A program made the translations under genes and the position numbers. This document shows, one piece after another, positions 24,310 through 33,033 of a stretch of 64,000 bases of DNA (positions within the stretch are counted from its first letter, which is position 1; each line of letters begins with the position of its first letter). The notes below the pieces were generated by a model that saw only the letters and a list, made by a program, of their open reading frames with translations, had not been told where the DNA came from and did not search any database. This stretch comes from Streptomyces sp. TRM49041. Lineage in GTDB: Bacteria; Actinomycetota; Actinomycetes; Streptomycetales; Streptomycetaceae. The stretch covers positions 62,001 to 126,000 of the forward strand of contig NZ_VSRY01000095.1 in assembly GCF_008271805.1 (NCBI RefSeq), written 5' to 3'.

Positions 24310-25965
24310 TTATGCGACCGCCTTCGCCGCCTCGCGGCCCGCCGCGCGGCCCGAGAAGAGGCAGCCGCCCAGGAACGTGCCCTCCAGTGCGCGGTAGCCG
24401 TGGACGCCGCCGCCGCCGAAGCCCGCGGCTTCGCCTGCCGCGTAGACGCCGGGGAGGGGGTCGCCGCCGGCGGTCAGGACGCGGGACGACAGGTCGGTCT
24501 CCAGGCCGCCGAGCGACTTGCGGGTGAGGATGTTGAGGCGTACGGCGATAAGCGGTCCCGCCTTAGGGTCGAGGATGCGGTGCGGGGCCGCCGTACGGAT
24601 CAGGCGGTCGCCCAGGTACTTGCGGGCGCCGCGGACGGCCGTCACCTGGAGGTCCTTGGTGAACGGGTTGGCCATCTCGCGGTCGCGGGCGACGATCTCG
24701 CGGCGCAGCGCGGCCTCGTCGATCAGCGGCTCGTCGGTCAGCGCGTTCATACCGCGGACCAGCGCGGACAGGTCCCGTTCGACGACGAAGTCGACGCCCT
24801 TGTCCATGAACGCCTTCACGGGGGCCGGGACGTCGGTGCGGGCGCGGCCGAGGACGTCGCGGACCGACTTGCCGGTCAGGTCCGGGTTCTGTTCCGAGCC
24901 GCTGAGCGCGAACTCCTTGCCGATGATCTTCTGGTCGAGGATGAACCAGGTGTGGTCGTGGCCGGACCTCATGATGTGTTCGAGCGTGCCGAGCGTGTCG
25001 AAACCGGGGAAGAGCGGGACGGGGAGGCGGCGGCCGCGGGCGTCCAGCCAGAGGGACGACGGGCCGGGGAGGATGCGGATGCCGTGGCGGGCCCAGATGG
25101 GGTTCCAGTTCTCGACGCCCTCGGTGTAGTGCCACATACGGTCGCGGTTGATGAGGTGGGCGCCGGCCGATTCGGCGATGCCGAGCATCAGTCCGTCCAC
25201 ATGGGCGGGAACGCCCGAGAGCATGCGCTTCGGCGGGGTGCCGAGCCGCTCCGGCCACTGAGCGCGGACGAGGTCGTGGTTGCCGCCGATGCCGCCGGAG
25301 GTCACGATCACCGCCTGGGCGCGGTACTCGAACGCCCCGGCGACCTCCCGGCCGCTCGCCACGCCCCGCTCGGCGTCGGACGGCTCCAGGATCTCGCCGC
25401 TCACGGTGTCGACGAGGCCGCCGGTCCGGCCGAGACCGGTGACGCGGTGCCGGAACCTGGTCTGTACGAGCCCCCTCGCCACGCCCGCCCGGACGCGGCG
25501 CTCGAAGGGGGCGACGAGGCCCGGGCCCGTACCCCAGGTGATGTGGAAGCGCGGGACGGAGTTGCCGTGGCCCGTGGCGCCGTAGCCGCCGCGCTCCGCC
25601 CAGCCGACGACGGGGAAGAAGCGGACGCCCTGCCGGTGCAGCCAGGAGCGCTTCTCGCCGGACGCGAAGTCGACATACGCCTCGGCCCAGCGGCGCGGCC
25701 AGTGGTCCTCGGGCCGGTCGAAGCCGGCCGTGCCGAACCAGTCCTGGAGGGCCAGGTCGTGACTGTCCCGCACACGCATCCTGCGCTGTTCGGGCGAGTC
25801 GACGAGGAAGAGCCCGCCGAAGGACCAGTGGGCCTGGCCGCCGATGGACCGCTCCGGTTCCTGGTCGAGGAGAATCACGCTCCGCCCGGCGTCGACGAGC
25901 TCGGCGGTGGCGACCAGACCGGCGAGTCCCGCACCGATCACGATCACATCAGCGTCGTACGCCAT
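24310..25965 (-). CDS. FAD-binding dehydrogenase (KstD/fumarate reductase-like)
   Basis: A 551-residue flavoprotein. The N-terminal dinucleotide motif is VIVIGAGLAGLVATAELVDAG (about 7-27), with the glycine-rich DQEPERSIGGQAHWSFGG following. A second FAD segment, VYAAGEAAGFGGGGVHGYRALEGTFLGGCLFSGR, is at the C-terminus. The layout is that of FAD-dependent ketosteroid dehydrogenase/fumarate reductase-type oxidoreductases, commonly annotated as FAD-binding dehydrogenase in Streptomyces. The cytoplasmic location follows from the absence of a signal peptide. The substrate is unknown. It is convergent with the ABC operon and divergent from the Nudix gene. Confidence 0.87.
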   Translation of the reverse strand: MAYDADVIVIGAGLAGLVATAELVDAGRSVILLDQEPERSIGGQAHWSFGGLFLVDSPEQRRMRVRDSHDLALQDWFGTAGFDRPEDHWPRRWAEAYVDFASGEKRSWLHRQGVRFFPVVGWAERGGYGATGHGNSVPRFHITWGTGPGLVAPFERRVRAGVARGLVQTRFRHRVTGLGRTGGLVDTVSGEILEPSDAERGVASGREVAGAFEYRAQAVIVTSGGIGGNHDLVRAQWPERLGTPPKRMLSGVPAHVDGLMLGIAESAGAHLINRDRMWHYTEGVENWNPIWARHGIRILPGPSSLWLDARGRRLPVPLFPGFDTLGTLEHIMRSGHDHTWFILDQKIIGKEFALSGSEQNPDLTGKSVRDVLGRARTDVPAPVKAFMDKGVDFVVERDLSALVRGMNALTDEPLIDEAALRREIVARDREMANPFTKDLQVTAVRGARKYLGDRLIRTAAPHRILDPKAGPLIAVRLNILTRKSLGGLETDLSSRVLTAGGDPLPGVYAAGEAAGFGGGGVHGYRALEGTFLGGCLFSGRAAGREAAKAVA

Positions 25966-26062
25966 GGGGTTCCGTCCTTCCGGGGATGCTCGGAGTGGTC
26001 CGATCTTCTGTACGCGGCAGTAACCACGTCAACCTCCCGGAACGCATGGAAGGGACTTGTCC

Positions 26063-26584
26063 ATGAGCACATCCCCCGCCGAGGAACTCCTGGACGTCGT
26101 CGACGAGCACGACGAAGTGGCCGGACAACTGCCGCGCGGCGAGGTGTACGCACGCGGTCTGCGCCACCGCTGCGTGTTCGTCCTGGTGCGCGACGCCGAC
26201 GACCGGATCTTCGTGCACCGCCGCACCGCGGCGAAGCTGGTCTTCCCGTCGCTGTACGACATGTTCGTGGGCGGCGTCGTCGGCGCGGGCGAGACGTACG
26301 ACGCCGCGGCCCTGCGCGAGGCGGAGGAGGAACTCGGCGTGCGGGGCCTGCCGCGCCCGGTGCCGGTCCTGAAGTTCCTGTACGACGACGGCCCCGGCGG
26401 CCGCGGCTCCTGGTGGTCCCGGGTCTACGAGGTCCGCTGCACCCTCCCGGTCGCCCCGCAGCGGGAGGAGGTCGCCTGGCACTCCTTCGTCCCGGAGTGC
26501 GACCTGGCGGCGCTGCTCAGGGAACGGGAGTGGGTCCCGGACGGCCTGGCGGCGTGGGAGCGGCTGCGGATGGCGCGCGGTTAG
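26063..26584 (+). CDS. Nudix hydrolase
   Basis: A 173-residue protein with a canonical Nudix box GGVVGAGETYDAAALREAEEELGV-type (about 71-94; the REAEEEL core supplies the metal-binding glutamates). The N-terminal segment EHDEVAGQLPRGEVYARGLRHRC resembles the IPP isomerase-like/YfcD subgroup of Nudix enzymes, which hydrolyse nucleoside diphosphate-type substrates. ATG 26063 is preceded by AAGGGA; a TTG two codons earlier is less likely. It is followed after 9 bp by a DUF202 gene, so it may be the first gene of a three-gene unit. Confidence 0.88.
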   Translation: MSTSPAEELLDVVDEHDEVAGQLPRGEVYARGLRHRCVFVLVRDADDRIFVHRRTAAKLVFPSLYDMFVGGVVGAGETYDAAALREAEEELGVRGLPRPVPVLKFLYDDGPGGRGSWWSRVYEVRCTLPVAPQREEVAWHSFVPECDLAALLREREWVPDGLAAWERLRMARG

Positions 26585-26593
26585 GGTGCTCGG

Positions 26594-26986
26594 GTGGGTG
26601 ACTTCGGGCGGAGTGTGCGGTTGTGGTTCTCGCCGCAGCGGGTTCGCGAGGAGGGCGAGACGCCCGACTACCGGTTCTCGCTCGCCAATGAGCGGACGTT
26701 TCTCGCATGGCTGCGGACCGGTCTCGCGCTGGTGGGCGGCGGGTTCGCCGTGGACCAGTTCCTGCCGGATCTGCGGTGGGGGGTGCGGGTCGGGATGGCA
26801 CTCGCGCTGCTCGGGGCCGGGGCGCTGTGCGCGGTGCGGGCGGTGAACCACTGGGTGCGGTGCGAGCGGGCGATGCGGCGCGGTGACGACCTGCCGGTCA
26901 GCCGGTTCCCGGCGCTGCTGGGCCTGGCGGTGGGGCTGGTGGCCGTCGCCATGGTGCTGGTCGTGCTGTTCGGGTGGACGGGGTGA
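26594..26986 (+). CDS. DUF202/YidH family membrane protein (larger)
   Basis: A 130-residue small membrane protein. The DUF202 motif RFSLANERTFLAWLRTGLALVGGG (about 27-50) leads into the first helix. A second helix is RVGMALALLGAGALCAVRAVN (about 64-84) and a third is LLGLAVGLVAVAMVLVVLF (about 108-126). YidH-like proteins have no established role. It overlaps the next DUF202 gene by 4 bp at GTGA. Confidence 0.87.
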   Translation: MGDFGRSVRLWFSPQRVREEGETPDYRFSLANERTFLAWLRTGLALVGGGFAVDQFLPDLRWGVRVGMALALLGAGALCAVRAVNHWVRCERAMRRGDDLPVSRFPALLGLAVGLVAVAMVLVVLFGWTG

Positions 26987-27309
26987 CGGACGGCCCTCGC
27001 GACCCGGGCCTGCAGCCGGAACGGACGCGGCTGGCGTGGCGGCGTACGACGCTGTCGTGCACCGTCGCCGCCGTGCTCGCCGCGCGGCAGGCGGTGGACG
27101 GCGGCGGGGGCGAGGGCGAGGTGTCGGCGGCCGGAGTGCTGGGGGCGGCGCTGTCACTGCTGGTGTGGGTGGCGTTCCTGACGGTGGCCCAGCGGAGGAT
27201 CCGGGGGCTGGAGCGTGGGCGGCCGCAGGCGCTGACCGTACGGGGCGCGGTCGCGGCCGCGGTGTGTACCGTCGCGCTGGCGGCGTTCGCCGTGGGGGTG
27301 GTGATGTGA
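26983..27309 (+). CDS. DUF202 family membrane protein (smaller)
   Basis: A 108-residue second DUF202 protein, with the motif LQPERTRLAWRRTTLSCTVAAVLA (about 10-33) and two further helices (LGAALSLLVWVAFLTVAQ and AAAVCTVALAAFAVGVVM). The GTG start at 26983 overlaps the preceding stop; an earlier GTG (26974) is possible. In many bacteria, two DUF202 proteins of different size sit together, which suggests a hetero-oligomer. Confidence 0.85.
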   Translation: MTDGPRDPGLQPERTRLAWRRTTLSCTVAAVLAARQAVDGGGGEGEVSAAGVLGAALSLLVWVAFLTVAQRRIRGLERGRPQALTVRGAVAAAVCTVALAAFAVGVVM

Positions 27310-27326
27310 GGGCGCCCGGTACGGGT

Positions 27327-27368
27327 TCAGTCCGCCCGGATCAGTCCGCCCGGATCAGTCCGCCCGGT
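27327..27368. repeat. Three tandem 14-bp repeats carrying the oxidoreductase stop codon
   Basis: Three copies of TCAGTCCGCCCGGA (the last ends in T) span the 3' end of the zinc-type oxidoreductase gene. The first copy in the reading direction contains its stop codon, so extra copies fall downstream of the gene. Confidence 0.85.
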
Positions 27369-28290
27369 CGACCGTGACGACCACCTTGCCCTGAAGGCCG
27401 CCCGCCATCGCCGCGCGCTGCGCCTCCGCGGCCTCCTCCAGCGGGTACGTGCGGGCCACCTTCACCGTCAGCACGCCCTGCTCGACGAGGTCGGCCAGCG
27501 CCGCCAGGTCGTCCGCGTCGGGGCGTACGAAGAGGTACCGGCCGCCCAGGCCGACGACCTCGCCGTCCGCGATGGACGCGAGACGGCCCTCCGGGGCCAG
27601 CAGGTTCGCCGAGGTCTTCAGGGCGTGGCCGCCCAGCGTGTCCAGCACCGCGTCGACCCCGTGCCGGGCCAGGGCGCGCACCCGGCGCGTGAACCCGTCG
27701 CCGTACACCACGGGCTCCGCGCCCAGCTCCCGTGCGCGGTCGACGCCCGTCTCGCGGACCCCGCCGATCACGCGTGCGCCCAGGTGGCGGGCGATCTGCA
27801 CCGCCATCGCGCCGACGCCGCCCGCCGCGGCGTGCACCAGCAGTGTCTCGCCGTCCCGGAGACGCAGCGCACGGTGCAGCACCTGGTAGGCGGTGAGGCC
27901 CACCAGAGGCAGGGCCGCCGACTCCTCGAAGCCCAGGTTGCGGGGCTTGCAGGCCAGCGTGCGGACGGGTGCGGCGACGTACTCGGCGAAGGTGCCGTGG
28001 CACAGGACGTCCTCGCGTACGTACCCCATGACCTCGTCGCCCACCCCGAACTCCGGGACGGACGCCCCGGGCTGGACCACCACACCGGAGACGTCCCAGC
28101 CCGGTACGACCGGGAAGACCGCGTCCAGGACGGTGTCCAGGTAGCCGGCCTGGCACTTCCAGTCGACCGGGTTCACGGCCGCCGCGCGCACCTCGACCAG
28201 CACCTTGTCGGGGCCCACCTTCGGGTCCGGGCGCTCGCCGAACTCCAGGGCCTCGGGGCCGCCGTAGTGGCTGTAGCTGATCGCCTTCAT
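27355..28290 (-). CDS. NADP-dependent MDR family oxidoreductase
   Basis: A 311-residue medium-chain dehydrogenase/reductase of the zinc-free quinone oxidoreductase type. The N-terminus is MKAISYSHYGGPEALEFGERPDP, and a GWDVSGVVV motif is near residue 70. The NADPH-binding Rossmann segment is VHAAAGGVGAMAVQIARHLGARVIG (about 142-166). It lacks the structural zinc cysteines of alcohol dehydrogenases. ATG 28290 is chosen, since upstream codons are part of the intergenic promoter. It is divergent from the His-rich protein gene, with 84 bp between starts. Confidence 0.88.
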   Translation of the reverse strand: MKAISYSHYGGPEALEFGERPDPKVGPDKVLVEVRAAAVNPVDWKCQAGYLDTVLDAVFPVVPGWDVSGVVVQPGASVPEFGVGDEVMGYVREDVLCHGTFAEYVAAPVRTLACKPRNLGFEESAALPLVGLTAYQVLHRALRLRDGETLLVHAAAGGVGAMAVQIARHLGARVIGGVRETGVDRARELGAEPVVYGDGFTRRVRALARHGVDAVLDTLGGHALKTSANLLAPEGRLASIADGEVVGLGGRYLFVRPDADDLAALADLVEQGVLTVKVARTYPLEEAAEAQRAAMAGGLQGKVVVTVDRAD

Positions 28291-28374
28291 GCGACGACCC
28301 TCCATCAAGGTGATCAATCAGGCAAACAGGGATAACCTGGGAGTGTTAGCGGCCCTCCACACAGAGGCTCTGCC

Positions 28375-28671
28375 ATGACGGCCCTGCATCAGGAACACCC
28401 CGCACACGCGCACGTCCACGGCCCGGCCTGCGGCCACCCGTCCGTGGTCCACGGGGACCACGTCGACTACGCCCACGACGGGCATCTGCACCGGGAGCAC
28501 TCCGGGCACTGGGACGAGTGCGAGCCGGGCGAGCACATCGCCCACAGCGGCCACGCGCATGAGCACAGCGACAGCTGCGGGCACCCGGCCGTGGCGCACG
28601 GCGACCACGTCGACTACCTGCACGACGGGCACCGGCACGCGGCGCACGAGGGACACTGGGACGACCACTGA
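28375..28671 (+). CDS. Histidine-rich two-repeat protein
   Basis: A 98-residue soluble protein with 27 histidines and four cysteines. It is built from two copies of a unit of the form CGHPxVxHGDHVDYxHDGHxH, followed by a closing GHWD (about 19-46 and 68-95), joined by an acidic/His linker. There is no signal peptide. The composition implies binding of Zn2+, Ni2+ or another transition metal for storage, buffering or chaperoning. Metal and partner are not identifiable, and no transporter lies next to it. I have seen similar proteins annotated as hypothetical in Streptomyces. Confidence 0.8.
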   Translation: MTALHQEHPAHAHVHGPACGHPSVVHGDHVDYAHDGHLHREHSGHWDECEPGEHIAHSGHAHEHSDSCGHPAVAHGDHVDYLHDGHRHAAHEGHWDDH

Positions 28672-28699
28672 CCGTCCCGTCGACCCCTGTCGACCCCTG

Positions 28700-28741
28700 T
28701 CGACCCCCTTCGATCCGCCGTCGACCCCCTTCGATCCGCCG
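28700..28741. repeat. Two tandem 21-bp repeats, preceded by two 10-bp repeats
   Basis: TCGACCCCCTTCGATCCGCC plus G occurs twice in tandem, after two copies of CGACCCCTGT (28681-28700). It lies in the 220-bp gap before the MBL-fold gene. No coding potential is seen. Confidence 0.8.
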
Positions 28742-28891
28742 TCGACCTCGCGCCGACCTCCCGTCGGCGCTCCGGCGGCCTACCGCCGACGTTCCGTCAC
28801 CCCCCTCCGGGGTGAACCCCGCCGTCTCCCCCGTCGGCGCCGACTGGCAGGCTCTGCCTGTCCAGTTCGGCCACGACTCGGGGGGACACCG

Positions 28892-29803
28892 GTGCCCGCT
28901 ACCGACCCGTACACCGTCCAGCTCACACCTGATGTGCACGCCTACGTCCAGCCGGACGGCGGGTGGTGCCTGAACAACGCCGGGTTCGTCAGCGACGGAA
29001 CCGACACCGTCCTGATCGACACCACCGCGACCGAGCGGCGGGCACGGAGCCTGCGCGACGCGCTGCTCGCGACGGGCGCCCCGGCGCCCCGGACGATCGT
29101 GAACACGCACCACCACGGCGACCACACATACGGCAACTCCGTGTTCCTGCCGGAGGCCACGGTGGTCGGACACGAGGCGTGCCGGCGGGAGGTGCTCGCG
29201 GCGGGGCGTCAGCTGCACCTGATCTGGCCCCGGACCGACTTCGGGGACATCCAGGTCACGGCGCCCTCGGTGACGTACAGCGACCGGATGACTCTGCACG
29301 CCGGCGGTACGGAGGTGCGGCTGATCCACCCGGGGGCCGCGCACACGGTGGGCGACACGATCGTGCACCTGCCGGAGCGGGGGGTCGTCTTCACCGGGGA
29401 CCTGATCTTCCACGGGGGGACGCCGTTCCTCGCGACGGGCTCGCTGGGCGGGTCGCTCCGGGCACTGGAGGTGCTGCGCTCGCTGGACGCGGAGACGGTA
29501 GTGCCGGGGCACGGGCCGATCGCGGATCCGTCGGTGTACGACGCGACGGAGGCGTACCTGCGGTACGTGGCCGAGCTCGCGGAGGCGGGCCGCACCAAGG
29601 GGCTCACCCCCCTGGAGGTGGCCCGGACGGCGGACCTGGGCGAGTTCGGCGAGCTGCGCGAGAGCGAGCGCCTGGTCGCCAACATCCACCGCGCCTACGC
29701 CGAACTGAACGGCCTCCCTGAGGGCTCGCCGCTGGACGTGGCGGCGGTCTTCGGCGACATGGCCGCGATGAACGGCGGCATGCCGGTGGCCTGCCACGCC
29801 TGA
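28892..29803 (+). CDS. MBL-fold metallo-hydrolase
   Basis: A 303-residue metallo-beta-lactamase fold protein. The metal-binding motif NTHHHGDHTYGN (about 70-81) supplies three histidines and an aspartate. Later ligands are in PGAAHTVGDTIVH, FTGDLIFHGGTPF and VVPGHGPIAD. It is cytoplasmic, as no signal peptide is present. The closest recognisable theme is the group of MBL hydrolases acting on thioesters or lactones, but the substrate is unresolved. GTG 28892 has a GGGGGGA site. The gene stands alone upstream of the phosphotransferase operon. Confidence 0.87.
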   Translation: MPATDPYTVQLTPDVHAYVQPDGGWCLNNAGFVSDGTDTVLIDTTATERRARSLRDALLATGAPAPRTIVNTHHHGDHTYGNSVFLPEATVVGHEACRREVLAAGRQLHLIWPRTDFGDIQVTAPSVTYSDRMTLHAGGTEVRLIHPGAAHTVGDTIVHLPERGVVFTGDLIFHGGTPFLATGSLGGSLRALEVLRSLDAETVVPGHGPIADPSVYDATEAYLRYVAELAEAGRTKGLTPLEVARTADLGEFGELRESERLVANIHRAYAELNGLPEGSPLDVAAVFGDMAAMNGGMPVACHA

Positions 29804-29939
29804 CCGCCGCGCCCGACCGGGCGCCTGACCGGGCACCCGACCGGCGCGTATGACCCGGGCGCCGGGCCGCCGCACCCGGCCGGGCGCCCGCTGAAGACCT
29901 GCACGTGGCGGGTTTCTCACGGGGCGGGGTGGACGACAT

Positions 29940-29953
29940 ACCGACTGGTCGGT
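29940..29953. promoter_or_regulatory. Operator candidate ACCGACTGGTCGGT
   Basis: Arms ACCGAC/GTCGGT with a TG centre lie 47 bp upstream of the phosphotransferase start. It is the most symmetrical of four related TACCGACYGGT sites in the window. Confidence 0.6.
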
Positions 29954-29999
29954 CATGATGCCCGGGTACTCGTTCCCGCCCCCCCCGGAGGTGCGCACC

Positions 30000-31022
30000 A
30001 TGAGCTCTGCCCCGCCGCCAGGCCTCGACCCCGAGCGGTTGCGCGGCCTACTGGACCGCGAACGGCCCGGGCTGGTGAACGGGCCGCTCAGTGGTCGGCT
30101 GATCGAGGGCGGCCGCTCCAACCTGACGTACATCGTCACGGACGGCACCCGCCGGTGGGTCGTCCGGCGCCCGCCGCTCGGCCACGTCCTGGCCACCGCG
30201 CACGACATGAAGCGCGAGCACCGGGTCATCAGCGCCCTGCACCCGACCGCCGTCCCGGTGCCCGAGCCGGTGCTGCTGTGCGAGGACGACTCCGTGCTGG
30301 GTGCGCCGTTCTACGTCATGGAGTTCGTGCCCGGGACCCCGTACCGCACCGCCGAGCAGCTCGCCCCGCTGGGCCCCGGGCGCACCCGGAGTGCCGTACT
30401 CGGCCTGGTCGACACACTGGTCGAGCTGCACGCGGTGGACCCGGAGGCCGTCGGCCTCGGCGACTTCGGACGGCCCGCCGGCTTCCTGGACCGGCAGCTG
30501 CGCCGCTGGGGCAAGCAACTGGCCGCCTCCCGGGGGCGTGAACTCGCCGGGATCGACGAGCTGCACGCCGCGCTCGGGCGGGAGCTGCCCACCTCCCCCG
30601 CCGCGACCGTCGTGCACGGGGACTTCCGGCTCGACAACGTCCTCATCGGGGACGACGACCGGATCACCGCCGTCCTCGACTGGGAGATGTCCACCCTCGG
30701 CGACCCCCTCACCGACCTCGGGCTGCTCGTCATGTACGGCACCCCGCTCGATGTGCCGGGCTCCGTCATCAGTACGACGGCCACGGCCGCCGGCCATCCC
30801 GATCCCCGTGAGCTGGTCGAGCGGTACGCCGCCCGCTCGGGGCGGGACGTCTCCTCACTCGCCTGGTACACGGCGTTCGCCTGGTTCAAGCTCGCCGTCA
30901 TCCTCGAGGGCATCCACTACCGCTACACGCTGGGCCAGACCGTCGGCGCCGGCTTCGACCGGATCGGCGAGCTGGTCCCGGTCTTCATCGAGCACGGCCT
31001 CAACACCCTCCAGGAAGGCTGA
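30000..31022 (+). CDS. Phosphotransferase family protein (APH-like, ACAD10/11-type)
   Basis: A 340-residue aminoglycoside phosphotransferase-like kinase. The start SGRLIEGGRSNLTYIVTDG is the nucleotide loop of the ACAD10/11 kinase group. The Lys-bearing strand is RWVVRRPP. The catalytic loop is VVHGDFRLDNVLIG (about 201-214) and the metal motif is AVLDWEMSTLGDPLTDLG (about 222-239). It is 5 bp upstream of, and surely cotranscribed with, an acyl-CoA dehydrogenase. In animal ACAD10/11 the same two domains are fused, and in Pseudomonas LvaA/LvaC they are separate; there they act on 4-hydroxyacyl-CoA. ATG 30000 follows GGAGG. Confidence 0.88.
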   Translation: MSSAPPPGLDPERLRGLLDRERPGLVNGPLSGRLIEGGRSNLTYIVTDGTRRWVVRRPPLGHVLATAHDMKREHRVISALHPTAVPVPEPVLLCEDDSVLGAPFYVMEFVPGTPYRTAEQLAPLGPGRTRSAVLGLVDTLVELHAVDPEAVGLGDFGRPAGFLDRQLRRWGKQLAASRGRELAGIDELHAALGRELPTSPAATVVHGDFRLDNVLIGDDDRITAVLDWEMSTLGDPLTDLGLLVMYGTPLDVPGSVISTTATAAGHPDPRELVERYAARSGRDVSSLAWYTAFAWFKLAVILEGIHYRYTLGQTVGAGFDRIGELVPVFIEHGLNTLQEG

Positions 31023-31027
31023 CATCC

Positions 31028-32242
31028 ATGGACTTCGCGATGGACGCGCGCACCGAGGAGCTGCGGGCCCGGCTGCTCGCCTTCATGGACGAGCACGTGT
31101 ACCCGGCCGAGCCGGTCGCCGAGGACCAGCGGGCGAAGCTCGCCTCCCCGTGGGACGTGCCGCCGGTGGTGGAGGAGCTGAAGGCGGAGGCGCGGCGGCA
31201 GGGACTGTGGAACCTCTTCCTGCCGGACGAGGAGTACGGCGCCGGTCTCACCAACCTCCAGTACGCGCCGCTCGCCGAGATCACCGGCCGGTCGCCGCAC
31301 CTGGCGCCGACCGCGCTGAACTGCGCGGCCCCGGACACGGGGAACATGGAGGTGCTGACCGCGTTCGGCAGCGACGAGCAGAAGAAGCGGTGGCTGGAGC
31401 CGCTGCTCGCCGGGGAGATCCGGTCCGCGTTCGCGATGACCGAGCCGGAGGTCGCCTCGGCCGACGCGACGAACATCGAGACCCGTATCGAGCGGGACGG
31501 TGACGAGTATGTGATCACCGGCCGGAAGTGGTACATCTCCGGGGCCATGCACCCCGACTGCCGGATCTTCATCGTGATGGGGAAGACCGACCCGGACGGT
31601 GCCGACATCCGGCGTCAGCAGTCCATGGTGCTCGTGCCCCGCGACACCCCGGGCGTCGAGGTCCGGCGCGCGATGCGGGTGTACGGGTACGAGGACCACT
31701 CCCACGGCGGCCACGCCGAGGTGGTGTTCGACGGCGCCCGGGTGCCCGTCGGCAACCTCGTCGGCGAGGAGGGCGGCGGCTTCGCCATCGCTCAGGCGCG
31801 GCTGGGGCCCGGGCGGATCCACCACTGCATGCGGCTCATCGGCATGGCCGAGCGGGCCATCGAGCTGATGTGCCGCCGGGCCGTGTCCCGTACGGCCTTC
31901 GGGAAGCCGCTGGCCGCGCAGGGGCAGGTCCAGGCGTCCATCGCGGATGCCCGGGTGGCCGTGGAGCAGCTGCGGCTGCTGGTCCTGAAGACCGCCTGGC
32001 TGATGGACACGGTCGGCAACAGGGGCGCCCACACCGAGATCCAGGCCATCAAGATCGCCACGCCGCGCACGGTGGTGGACATCCTCGACCGGGCGGTGCA
32101 GCTGCACGGCGCGGGCGGGGTGAGCCAGGACTTCCCGCTGGCCGACCTGTGGGCGGCGGCGCGGACGCTGCGGATCGCGGACGGGCCGGACGAGGTGCAC
32201 CAGCGGTCACTCGCCCGGCGCGAGCTGAAGCGGTACGCCTGA
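31028..32242 (+). CDS. Acyl-CoA dehydrogenase (ACAD10/11-like)
   Basis: A 404-residue FAD-dependent acyl-CoA dehydrogenase. FAD- and substrate-binding motifs include FAMTEPEVASADATNIE (about 137-153), GRKWYISGAMHPDC and GPGRIHHCMRLIGMAERAIELM. The C-terminal helices contain IQAIKIATPRTVVDILDRAVQLHGAGGVSQDFPL. The sequence pattern is that of the ACAD10/11 branch rather than straight-chain beta-oxidation enzymes, because the usual YEGTSQI Glu is replaced by RIADGPDEVHQRSLAR. With the upstream kinase it could convert 4-phosphoacyl-CoA to an enoyl or 3-hydroxy product. Confidence 0.88.
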   Translation: MDFAMDARTEELRARLLAFMDEHVYPAEPVAEDQRAKLASPWDVPPVVEELKAEARRQGLWNLFLPDEEYGAGLTNLQYAPLAEITGRSPHLAPTALNCAAPDTGNMEVLTAFGSDEQKKRWLEPLLAGEIRSAFAMTEPEVASADATNIETRIERDGDEYVITGRKWYISGAMHPDCRIFIVMGKTDPDGADIRRQQSMVLVPRDTPGVEVRRAMRVYGYEDHSHGGHAEVVFDGARVPVGNLVGEEGGGFAIAQARLGPGRIHHCMRLIGMAERAIELMCRRAVSRTAFGKPLAAQGQVQASIADARVAVEQLRLLVLKTAWLMDTVGNRGAHTEIQAIKIATPRTVVDILDRAVQLHGAGGVSQDFPLADLWAAARTLRIADGPDEVHQRSLARRELKRYA

Positions 32243-32288
32243 CAGGGCGCCGACAGACCCCGGAGGGCAGGGGTGCCCCTACGGGCAC

Positions 32289-32344
32289 AAAGGGCCCGCG
32301 GCGGGAAGCCGGCCGGAAGGCCGTCGACCCGCCGCGGGCCCTTT
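32289..32344. terminator. 17-bp perfect stem between convergent operons
   Basis: AAAGGGCCCGCGGCGGG pairs perfectly with CCCGCCGCGGGCCCTTT. The A and T flanks make it a good bidirectional intrinsic terminator for the acyl-CoA dehydrogenase and TetR units. Confidence 0.85.
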
Positions 32345-32362
32345 CGGTGTGCGGGGAGAGCG

Positions 32363-32959
32363 CTACGCGCGCAGCGCCCGCAGCAGGAGGTCGGCCAGGT
32401 GGTCGGCGACCTCCTGCGGGCTGAGCGGGCCCTCGGGGCGGTACCAGGTCGACAGATGGTGCACCGAGCCGAAGTGGTAGTCGACCACGAGGTCGGCGGG
32501 GGTCGCCGTGGAGAAGACACCGGCGCGCTGGCCCTCCTCGATGAGGGCGCGGAACCGCTCGTGGTAGCGGCGGCGCTCGGCGCGTACCTGCTTGTTCTTC
32601 TCCGGGCTCAGATGGTGCATGGAACGGAAGAAGATGGACGCGTCGTCGAGGTTCTCGATGGTGGTGACCACGACGTCGGCTGCGGCGTCGCGCAGCCGCT
32701 GCTCGATGGGGGCGTCGGCGCCCGCGAAGGCGTCGAGCCGCTCCTGCTGGAGGCGGAGCACACGCGCGTACACCTCGTGGAGCAGGTCTTCCTTGGAGCC
32801 GAAGTAGTGGTAGAGGGCACCCTTGGTGACGCCGGCCGCCTCGACGATCTCCTGCACGGAGGTGCGGTCGTAGCCCTGTTCGGCGAAGAGGCGGGTGGCG
32901 GCGGCCAGCAGCCTGCTCGGGACAGGTGTGGCGCCGCCCCCGTCCGTCGTCCTGCCCAT
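32363..32959 (-). CDS. TetR/AcrR family regulator
   Basis: A 198-residue repressor. The N-terminal helix-turn-helix is LFAEQGYDRTSVQEIVEAAGVTKGALYHYFGSKEDLL (about 22-58). A helical ligand-binding domain follows, with a C-terminal region of the TetR_C type found in regulators of acyl-CoA metabolism. It lies 74 bp downstream of the SDR gene on the same strand. The SDR promoter carries a TACCGACCGGT site and the divergent kinase-dehydrogenase operon carries the symmetrical form, so this protein is the best local candidate for binding that motif. An acyl-CoA ligand is plausible. Confidence 0.88.
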   Translation of the reverse strand: MGRTTDGGGATPVPSRLLAAATRLFAEQGYDRTSVQEIVEAAGVTKGALYHYFGSKEDLLHEVYARVLRLQQERLDAFAGADAPIEQRLRDAAADVVVTTIENLDDASIFFRSMHHLSPEKNKQVRAERRRYHERFRALIEEGQRAGVFSTATPADLVVDYHFGSVHHLSTWYRPEGPLSPQEVADHLADLLLRALRA

Positions 32960-33033
32960 GTGCCGCCACCTCTCTCTTCCGTCGTACGGTTCGCCGGGTC
33001 GTCGACCGATCTTCCCACTACCCCCCTCGCGGA

